This document shows, one piece after another, positions 1-5,169 of a stretch of DNA of 11,213 bases. Made by a program: the position numbers and the translations under genes. The stretch is taken from contig JACQMB010000128.1 of NCBI GenBank assembly GCA_016203765.1, forward strand, positions 1 through 11,213, in the 5' to 3' direction. Below the pieces are notes generated by a model, which saw nothing but the letters and a program-made list of their open reading frames with translations, had not been told where the DNA came from and searched no databases. Position 1 is the first letter of the stretch, and the number at the start of each line of letters is the position of its first letter. Source of the DNA: Deltaproteobacteria bacterium. GTDB taxonomy: Bacteria > UBA10199 > SPLOWO2-01-44-7.

Positions 1-29
1 GCTTGCGCCGCAGTGGGGACAGTGGCACA

Positions 30-72
30 GCAAAAAGCGTGACGCCGCTGAAGGCGGGGGCGCGCTTTTTGC
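30..72. repeat. 10-bp perfect inverted repeat with inner stem
   Basis: GCAAAAAGCG at 30-39 is matched by its exact reverse complement CGCTTTTTGC at 63-72. A smaller stem, CGCC 43-46 with GGCG 53-56, lies in the loop. The A-tract/T-tract edges would let it act as a bidirectional terminator-like hairpin, but no gene end can be fixed beside it. Three frames are open at the left edge (to 42, 100 and 143), so a CDS ending here cannot be assigned. Function is inferred only. Confidence 0.5.
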
Positions 73-142
73 GACATCGGAACTGGAGGCTGGCGGTTAA
101 ATGGGATTTTGCTGGAAATGGGTTCAAACCTTGTTACAGATA

Positions 143-291
143 GGCGGAGGGGGTGAGATTCTCCCTCCGCGCTGTCGCGCTACGGGATTTCCTCACCCAC
201 CCACTTCGTGGGTACCCGGGTTCGGTCAGAACTCACGGCGCTCGAAGGTACACCGGTTTTTCCCGCCGACCGCATGATTTTTGCGCCTTCA
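143..291 (-). pseudogene. degenerate tRNA-Ser remnant with split T-loop
   Basis: On the minus strand this stretch resembles the 3' two-thirds of a tRNA-Ser. TGAAGGCGC (291-283) matches the D-arm end of the intact neighbour at 310-396. A GTGTACC-like variable-arm segment follows, then GTGAGTTC (236-229). After 67 extra bases, GAATCTCAC (161-153) and the acceptor strand CCCCTCC plus GCC (ending at 143) complete it. Removing 162-228 leaves a T-arm identical over 17 nt to that of the intact tRNA-Ser. The 5' acceptor strand, most of the D-arm and a clean anticodon stem are missing, so it should not give a functional tRNA. It may be the relic of a second serine tRNA. What the anticodon was cannot be read reliably. 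Confidence 0.6.
162..228 (-). repeat. 67-bp insert in tRNA T-loop (element copy 1)
   Basis: This is the extra segment between the two T-arm halves of the tRNA-Ser relic. It contains a compact hairpin, ACCCAC-TTC-GTGGGT (199-213). Read on the minus strand, ACGAAG, ATCCCG, AGCGCGG and AATC occur in the same order and at near-identical spacing in a second copy at 11099-11150. AATC lies just outside the insert, in the tRNA. No open reading frame or group I intron core fits in 67 bp. It is called a repeat because of the second copy; mobility is inferred. Confidence 0.5.
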
Positions 292-298
292 TTGAGAT

Positions 299-408
299 GA
301 TCTATCGAGCGGAGAGGGTGAGATTCGAACTCACGGTACCCGTAAGGGTACTCCAGTTTTCAAGACTGGCGCCTTCAACCACTCGGCCACCTCTCCGCTC
401 GACAGATC
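299..408 (-). repeat. inverted repeat extending the tRNA-Ser acceptor stem
   Basis: Beyond the 7-bp acceptor stem, the 5' flank (408-397) and the discriminator plus 3' flank (310-299) are complementary for 12 further pairs, one of them a G-U wobble (403 with 304). The precursor RNA could therefore form a continuous helix of about 19 bp in which the discriminator base is paired. Ordinary tRNA precursors do not usually show this. Confidence 0.7.
310..396 (-). tRNA. tRNA-Ser (anticodon UGA)
   Basis: The minus strand folds as a class II tRNA of 87 nt. The acceptor GGAGAGG (396-390) pairs with CCTCTCC (317-311) and the discriminator is G (310). The anticodon stem CCAGT/ACTGG encloses the loop CTTGAAA, giving anticodon TGA, which reads UCA and other UCN serine codons. 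The long variable arm with GTACCC...GGGTAC is diagnostic of serine tRNA, and the T-arm is GTGAG-TTCGAAT-CTCAC. CCA is not encoded; CTC follows the discriminator, so CCA must be added by nucleotidyltransferase. The gene lies between the regulator gene at 587-1621 and the tRNA-Ser relic, on the same strand as both. Confidence 0.96.
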
Positions 409-440
409 CAAGTGAGGGGTGAAAAAATCATTTGCGGCGG

Positions 441-494
441 CGAGGATCCTCGATCTGGCCAGCGATTTTTTCAAGGAAAAAATCGCGCCAGATC
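441..494. repeat. 12-bp palindrome next to a 19-bp-stem hairpin
   Basis: CGAGGATCCTCG (441-452) is a perfect palindrome. Directly after it, GATCTGGC (452-459) pairs with GCCAGATC (487-494), and GCGATTTTTTC (462-472) pairs with GAAAAAATCGC (476-486). The loop is 3 nt (AAG) and there is a 2-nt bulge (460-461). It lies in the gap between the regulator gene and tRNA-Ser, both on the minus strand. It may separate their transcripts, but no U-tract follows the stem on either strand, so it is not a standard intrinsic terminator. It could also be an RNA or DNA structural element. Confidence 0.6.
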
Positions 495-586
495 GGGACA
501 AGACCGGCCCGTTATAGCCGCTTCGGTACCCCTCCCAATAACGCCTCAATTTACCAAGAAAGATGCTTTTTGACAACGCGGGCGTC

Positions 587-1621
587 TTACAGGGGGCGTT
601 GCCCGCCTCTTGCCCGCTCGACCATAAAACGGACGCTCTCAGCCATATGAATCGGCTCCAATGTTATTTCCGGATGTTGACTGTGAAAAACCCTGAAAAT
701 TTCATCGGCAAAACCCTGGCCAATGCCAGCCACATGTTTAAAATCGAGCAGGATCCGTTTAAACTGGTCCAGCCGAAATAAAATCCTTTTTGCCTCCGAT
801 CGGGAAACATAGCTCCCCTCCTTTCGAACCAGATGAATCGTGATATGCGTCTTATCAAACTCAAAATCACTATCCGTATATTCATCAAACAGCGCTTTTA
901 GGTCTTTTTTTGTTTTCTGCCGTATGCGAAAAGAAACAGAGGTCCCCCTGATTTTTTTTGTCTCCTTTAGAAAAAGGTCCGGGAGGGTGTTGTCTACAGT
1001 CAAAAGGAGGTTTGCACTCTCGAGTCTAAACCAATCGGCTATCTTTGAGGTAAAAAAGATGCCCTGGCCGGTATGAAATTCCGGGGAGGTGGTCTGCTTT
1101 CCTTTTAACATAAGTTCACAAGCTTCAAAGTGATCCCGTAATTTAAACTTGTTTTTTAAATTCTCAAAAGCGCCGATTCCTTTGTCCTCCACTTTGAAAT
1201 GGAAATGGATGCCGTCACAAGAGGCCTCTACAGCAACTTTGGGGGCTCGGGAATGATCGATTGCGTTGTTTAACATTTCGGTAAAGGCAAATCGGCCGAT
1301 TTCCAATCCTTCCTTGGAGAGAATCTTTTTTAAATTTAGTTTAAGATTGGTTTCCTCGAAAACCCGATCTTCTCCCAGTCCTTCGATGAAAAATGATTTT
1401 TTGAAAACAGAAATTTGTCCAATCCCTTTTTTGGCCTTGGCGGCCAAAAAATAGCGAGCATTCCTTGTCTCCCCCTTTTTGATCAGTTTTCCCTGCTCAA
1501 TGAGTTCACGAAAATGCTGGGCCAATGTTTGCCGGGATATCTTTTTGCGCTTGAGAACGTCCCTGGATTGAACAAACGGCTTGGATTTGACCAACTTGAG
1601 AATAAGCGCCTTGGTTTCCAC
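587..1621 (-). CDS. winged-helix / GHKL ATPase / DUF4325-like regulator
   Basis: This 344-residue protein probably controls transcription in response to ATP binding or a partner protein; its target is unknown. Residues about 5-60 form a winged-helix domain, with recognition-helix region ISRQTLAQHFREL and a basic wing. Residues about 85-235 are a GHKL (HATPase_c) fold: N-box E115...NNAIDHS (118-124), G1 box DKGIG (146-150), G2 box GQG (185-187) and G3-like RGT (225-227). No phospho-acceptor His box or membrane segment is seen, so it is not a normal sensor kinase; the fold is closer to RsbW-type anti-sigma ATPases. Residues about 265-336 look like the STAS-like DUF4325 domain (SRSEAKRILF, then LLDFKHVAGIGQGFADEIFR). 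The start is GTG; an ATG 8 nt upstream is out of frame. The gene stands alone, divergent from pyrF, behind its own promoter and a repeat array. The domain calls are from recalled family motifs; the biological role is unknown. Confidence 0.85.
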   Translation of the reverse strand: METKALILKLVKSKPFVQSRDVLKRKKISRQTLAQHFRELIEQGKLIKKGETRNARYFLAAKAKKGIGQISVFKKSFFIEGLGEDRVFEETNLKLNLKKILSKEGLEIGRFAFTEMLNNAIDHSRAPKVAVEASCDGIHFHFKVEDKGIGAFENLKNKFKLRDHFEACELMLKGKQTTSPEFHTGQGIFFTSKIADWFRLESANLLLTVDNTLPDLFLKETKKIRGTSVSFRIRQKTKKDLKALFDEYTDSDFEFDKTHITIHLVRKEGSYVSRSEAKRILFRLDQFKRILLDFKHVAGIGQGFADEIFRVFHSQHPEITLEPIHMAESVRFMVERARGGQRPL

Positions 1622-1628
1622 CCCCCCA

Positions 1629-1657
1629 TGTATAACACAGGCTATAACCTTTGTCAG
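1629..1657 (-). promoter_or_regulatory. sigma70-type promoter of the ATPase regulator
   Basis: On the minus strand CTGACA (1657-1652) and TATACA (1634-1629) are separated by exactly 17 bp. The expected transcription start falls at about 1621-1623, on the seven-G run that leads into the GTG start codon. The transcript would then have almost no 5' leader. An inverted repeat AACCT-N5-AGGTT (1646-1660) covers the -35 box and is a plausible repressor site. Confidence 0.5.
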
Positions 1658-1693
1658 GTTAATTGTAAGGTCAAAGTAAAATAATTGTAAGGT
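1651..1693. promoter_or_regulatory. three TTGTMAGGT direct repeats (candidate operators)
   Basis: TTGTCAGGT (1651-1659), TTGTAAGGT (1663-1671) and TTGTAAGGT (1685-1693) share one orientation, with start-to-start spacings of 12 and 22 bp, roughly one and two helical turns. The two identical copies also share a leading AA. Relative to the predicted minus-strand start they lie around -31 to -72, over and just upstream of the -35 box. They also lie in front of pyrF. The winged-helix protein encoded next door is an obvious candidate binder, but this is inference. Confidence 0.55.
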
Positions 1694-1728
1694 TTACAAA
1701 ATGCCTTGGCGAACGGTAAGAAGGGCGG

Positions 1729-2463
1729 ATGACAAAAAACTTCCTCTGCCTCGGCCTCGACAGTGAGGCGGAAAAGCTTCCCAAGGGTCAGACCCAGCTT
1801 TCCTTTAACCAGGCGATTGTGGAGGCCACGCACGATCTGGCCGCCGCCTATAAGTTAAACTCCGCTTTTTACGAGGCCCAGGGGTCGAAAGGCTGGGAGG
1901 CGCTGAAAAAAACCATCGCGTTTATCCATCAACAATCCCCCGGTATGCCGGTTATTTGGGACGCCAAGCGGGGTGATATCGGCAACACCTCTCAACAATA
2001 CGCCCGCGCCGCCTTTGAAGAACTCCAAGCCGACGCGATCACACTGAACCCTTACCTGGGCCGCGACGCCCTTCAACCCTTTCTCGATTATCAGGACAAA
2101 ACCTGTTACATTTTGTGCCGAACTTCCAATCCGGGGGCAAAAGAATTTCAGGACGAACTCTACCTCAAGGTCGCAAAAAAAGTTGTTCAGGAATGGAATC
2201 AAAACAACAACTGCGGCCTGGTCGTGGGGGCCACCGGGATGCAAGAGCTCCAAAAGGTCCGTGAAATCGCCCCCAACCTTCCGCTGTTGATTCCGGGCGT
2301 GGGGACCCAAGGAGGCCTCTTGACAGAAGTGCTGCGGTATGGGAAGGATTCATCCGGCGGCGGCCTTCTGATCAATGTTTCCCGGTCGGTGATTTTCGCG
2401 TCGAGCGGCAAAAATTTTGCCGGGGCCGCCCGCCAAAAAGTTTTGGAATTGATCCAAAAATGA
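1729..2463 (+). CDS. pyrF: orotidine-5'-phosphate decarboxylase (type 2)
   Basis: It decarboxylates OMP to UMP, the last step of de novo pyrimidine synthesis, in the cytosol. The 244-residue protein shows the OMPDC features: substrate-binding Asp in LCLGLD (D11), Lys in AAYKLN (K42), the catalytic DxKxxD motif as D78-A-K80-R-G-D83 followed by IGNTS, the phosphate-binding PGVGTQGG loop and a late Arg in NVSRSVIF. The DAKRGDIGNTS form is characteristic of the longer type-2 (mycobacterial/myxobacterial-like) family. The N-terminus is short for that family, which usually has a helix before LCVGLD, but the ATG at 1729 has a plausible AGAAGG-type ribosome site just upstream. Its stop overlaps the next start as ATGA (2460-2463), implying translational coupling to the M20 peptidase. 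It probably opens the long plus-strand operon. Confidence 0.95.
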   Translation: MTKNFLCLGLDSEAEKLPKGQTQLSFNQAIVEATHDLAAAYKLNSAFYEAQGSKGWEALKKTIAFIHQQSPGMPVIWDAKRGDIGNTSQQYARAAFEELQADAITLNPYLGRDALQPFLDYQDKTCYILCRTSNPGAKEFQDELYLKVAKKVVQEWNQNNNCGLVVGATGMQELQKVREIAPNLPLLIPGVGTQGGLLTEVLRYGKDSSGGGLLINVSRSVIFASSGKNFAGAARQKVLELIQK

Positions 2464-4196
2464 CCACTGTTAATTTTAGCTCGTTCACCCTGCCCCATCT
2501 GTTCGGGGGGCTGGCCCCTTCCGCTGGATTGGCAGAAATAACCACCAACATTGAGAGGAATCTGGCCGAAGTCGCCGTTTTGGATGGGTCCGCCCAGTCA
2601 TTTATGGCGGATGCGGCGGCTCTCAAAACACTTTTGGAGGGTGGGGCTCCTCTTGGAACTATCTTGGCTCAACAGGAAAAAGGGACGCAAAGCCTCGTTT
2701 TTATTTCACCCGACGAACAAGAAAAAGTGCGTGCGGTTGTGCAAGCCGCGATGGCTTCTTGGTTTAGAGCCCGCCAACCACTCGGCTACGCGGCTGGCAG
2801 AACTTTTTCCGCCGCGGAGGTCGGCGGCCGCACGGCCGTTCAAAACTTGGACATGCTGGTTTCCATTCCAAGCGTTTCGGATTCGCAAACCATGCCCAAC
2901 AGACAAGTCGGCGATGTGATGGAAGCGATTCATTCCCTGCTGACCGGCGTTGGTTTTCAGGTGGAAATTTTACGGGGAGAGGGGAACCCTCTCGTTTACG
3001 CCCAAAGAATTGTCGATCCCGCCAATCCGACCGTGTTGATCTATGCCCATGCCGATGTTCAACCGGTAAAAGAACGAGAGTGGGAACATGACCCTTATAA
3101 AGTTTATTATAAAAATGGCCGTTTGTATGGCCGAGGGACCGCGGATAATAAATCGGGCACCGTCTCCGCGATGGCGGCCGTGGAGGCCTTTGACCGGGCA
3201 GGGGTGGAACTGCCGGTCAATGTCGTCGTGATTGTGGAGGGGGAAGAAGAAGTTCTTTCCCCAAACTTGGGCGGCCATTTGCTCCAGATACAGGAAAGGT
3301 TGCAAAGCAGGGGCTTGGCACCCGGTGCGTTGGTCGTCACCGACGGGGTCAATGTGGACACCCATATTCCAACGATTGCCGTGAGTGCCCGCGGCGTGGC
3401 CAACTTCAAGGTGAGGGTCCAAACCGCTGAGGGGGGTGTCCATCCCGGCCTCAATCCCCAGGTCCCCAGCGCCTTTCAGGCCTGGTCGGTTCTTGAGAAT
3501 GATGTATTAAGAGATGAGGGGGTGGATCTTGTGGTTGAGGAATTAAGAGGCCTCGTCCCACCCATACCGAATGAACTGATAACGTCTTGGCGGGAGTCCG
3601 GCTTGGACAACAGGACCGTTGAAAGCATCCTGCGTGTTTCCGGGAGGATGTTGGACGGTGTTCGATTGGCCGTGAGTGGCTCTCATCTTTTGGCCGAGGT
3701 CGGCCGCCAATTTTCGGCAACCACCATGGACCTTCGTCAAATCGTTGAGGATGGGCAGATGCCTGGCGTGATTCCCCACGCGGTGGAGGGAACCCTGCAG
3801 TTGCGGATTCCGCCGGGGGTCGATGCCGATCAGGCCGCCGAGATTTTTATTCAACTTCTCAATCACGCCCGGCCGTTGGGGGCGCACGTCGCCGCCGAAC
3901 GCGTCGGGCCGGTGGTTTCCCCCTGGGAAGGCCCCCTCGATCATCCCGCCTTACAAATCATGGGCGCGGCCCTGGCCGCCGGTTACGGCCGTCCGTCCGT
4001 CTTGCTTCCCATCGGGGGGTCGAACGGTTTTCTTCATCCTTTCAGCCGGATGTTTCCCCAAACACCTTTGTTGATGATTGGCCTTGCTGATCCCACCGCC
4101 AATATCCACGGCCCCAATGAAAGCCTCGACGTCGGAGATCTGCTTGCCCAGACCCACGCCATCATTGCATTTTTGTCGATGATGGGCGAAACATAA
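2460..4196 (+). CDS. M20-family zinc metallopeptidase (dipeptidase-like) with N-terminal extension
   Basis: This 578-residue enzyme probably hydrolyses dipeptides or related amide-linked substrates using two zinc ions. The M20 metal and catalytic set is complete: H197-A-D199 in YAHADVQPV, bridging D229 in GRGTADNKSG, Glu pair in EGEEEV (E262/E263, general base plus ligand), D295 in VVTDGVN and H550 in NIHGPNES. The core resembles carnosinase/DapE-like dipeptidases of about 450-470 residues, with a lid/dimerisation insert around 310-430. The first 120 or so residues are an extra segment with no recognised motif, rich in Ala/Leu/Glu helices, and with no signal peptide. The start at 2460 is supported by the ATGA overlap with pyrF; only weak Shine-Dalgarno sequence is present, consistent with coupling. 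Substrate cannot be told from sequence. Confidence 0.9.
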   Translation: MTTVNFSSFTLPHLFGGLAPSAGLAEITTNIERNLAEVAVLDGSAQSFMADAAALKTLLEGGAPLGTILAQQEKGTQSLVFISPDEQEKVRAVVQAAMASWFRARQPLGYAAGRTFSAAEVGGRTAVQNLDMLVSIPSVSDSQTMPNRQVGDVMEAIHSLLTGVGFQVEILRGEGNPLVYAQRIVDPANPTVLIYAHADVQPVKEREWEHDPYKVYYKNGRLYGRGTADNKSGTVSAMAAVEAFDRAGVELPVNVVVIVEGEEEVLSPNLGGHLLQIQERLQSRGLAPGALVVTDGVNVDTHIPTIAVSARGVANFKVRVQTAEGGVHPGLNPQVPSAFQAWSVLENDVLRDEGVDLVVEELRGLVPPIPNELITSWRESGLDNRTVESILRVSGRMLDGVRLAVSGSHLLAEVGRQFSATTMDLRQIVEDGQMPGVIPHAVEGTLQLRIPPGVDADQAAEIFIQLLNHARPLGAHVAAERVGPVVSPWEGPLDHPALQIMGAALAAGYGRPSVLLPIGGSNGFLHPFSRMFPQTPLLMIGLADPTANIHGPNESLDVGDLLAQTHAIIAFLSMMGET

Positions 4197-4199
4197 AGG

Positions 4200-5135
4200 A
4201 TGGCCCAAAAACTTTCTTTCGGTTTTATCTGCGACCCCCTGGACAATTTTAACCGCGAAGCTGAAACCAGTCTTTTTCTGATGCGTGAGATCGGCGCGCG
4301 CGGTTGTCCCCTTTTTGTTTGGGAGCCCAAAGACCTTTTTTTAAAACAAAACGAGGTGTGGGGCGTCGGCAAAAAAATCGAAATAACCGGCCATCCCCAT
4401 TGTTTTTATCGCATCGTTGAGGAAAAACCGTACCCGCTGGCCGACTGCGGCACACTTTTTTTACGAAAAGACCCGCCGTTTGATCAGGAGTATCTCTATC
4501 ATCTCTGGTTGCTAAGTTTTTTGGAGGGGAAAGTTCGTATGATCAACCCCCCTTCCGCCCTGCTTAAGCACAATGAAAAACTCTCCATACTGAATTTCCC
4601 TTTTATCCCGGCCACATGGGTCGGGAGCAACACCGCCGAGCTAAAAAAATGGGCCGCGCCGTTTAAAGACGGTATCGTCATCAAACCGTTGAATGACGCC
4701 GGCGGTCGGGATGTTCAGTGGTTTAAACAGTCCATGGTCCACGGTCCACGGTCCACGGTCTCTCTCCCCCACACCCTCATGGCCCAAGAATATCTGCCGG
4801 CCGTGACCGAAGGCGACAAACGGGTGATGCTCTGGCGGGGCAAAAGCTTGGGGGCCTTTGTTCGAAAGGCCACCAAGCCGGGCGAGTTTAGGGCCAACCT
4901 TCATTTGGGCGGCCGGTTTGAAAAAACAGAGCTGACCCCCAAAGAAAAAGAGATAACCGCGGCCGTAGCCGCCTGGTCGAAATAAGAAAGGCTCGATTTT
5001 GTCGGGTTTGACATGATCGGTGAAAAATTAACCGAGATCAACGTCACCAGCCCCATGGGGATTCGTGAATTGAACGTGCTGTACGGAACTTCGACGGAAA
5101 AACAAATGATAGATGATTTAATACGCCACTCATGA
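4200..5135 (+). pseudogene. gshB: glutathione synthetase, interrupted by in-frame TAA
   Basis: The intact family joins gamma-glutamylcysteine and glycine using ATP (ATP-grasp fold). The start at 4200 lies 3 nt after the peptidase stop. Visible features are GFICDPL at the N-terminus, ATP-binding K162 in IVIKPLNDAGGRDV, MAQEYLPAVTEGDKRV, and RANLHLGGR. Translation then meets TAA at 4983-4985, after 261 codons. The same frame continues without shift into a perfectly recognisable C-terminus, LDFVGFDMIG then TEINVTSPMGIREL, ending in TGA at 5133-5135. The full frame of 311 codons matches the normal GshB length of about 315. The truncated product would lack the Mg-binding Glu/Asn of TEINVTSP and should be inactive. 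A sequencing error or recent nonsense mutation is the simplest reading. A heptamer array (4731-4758) replaces the usual segment between GGRDV and LMAQ. Confidence 0.85.
4731..4758 (+). repeat. four-unit TCCAYGG heptamer array inside gshB
   Basis: TCCATGG (4731-4737) is followed by three exact TCCACGG units and then a trailing TC. It encodes MVHGPRSTV-type residues in a loop that is variable in GshB, just before the conserved MAQEYLP. The array is 28 bp, so gain or loss of a single unit would shift the frame. Confidence 0.85.
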
Positions 5136-5165
5136 CCCATGACCCATGACCCATGACTCATGACT
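5131..5165 (+). repeat. five-unit CATGACY heptamer array at the gshB/PBP junction
   Basis: Three CATGACC units (5131-5151) and two CATGACT units (5152-5165) fill the gap between gshB and the PBP gene. TGA occurs every 7 bp from 5133, so all three forward frames are closed; the first TGA is the gshB-frame stop. The PBP start codon follows 4 nt after the array. The unit is the reverse complement of the GTCATGR unit found at 7988-8008. Confidence 0.9.
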
Positions 5166-5169
5166 AACT

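Noticed and set aside
162..228. Self-splicing intron in a tRNA
   Set aside because: At 67 bp it is far too short for a group I or II intron, and the host tRNA is already broken elsewhere.
153..422. Plus-strand 89-codon frame containing RVRFELTVPV
   Set aside because: It is the antisense reading of the tRNA-Ser and the tRNA relic; no ribosome site or family match.
452..494. Intrinsic terminator of the regulator gene
   Set aside because: No T-run follows the stem on either strand; the T-run lies within the stem.
331..576. Minus-strand 81-codon frame ending in an AEWLKAPVLKTG-type peptide
   Set aside because: The C-terminal part is the translated tRNA-Ser gene, a well-known source of false ORFs, and the rest crosses the hairpin.
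4983..4985. TAA recoded as an amino acid
   Set aside because: TAA ends other genes here (4194-4196, 7546-7548), and there is no sign of a recoding element nearby.
5131..5165. CRISPR array
   Set aside because: Units are 7 bp with no spacers.
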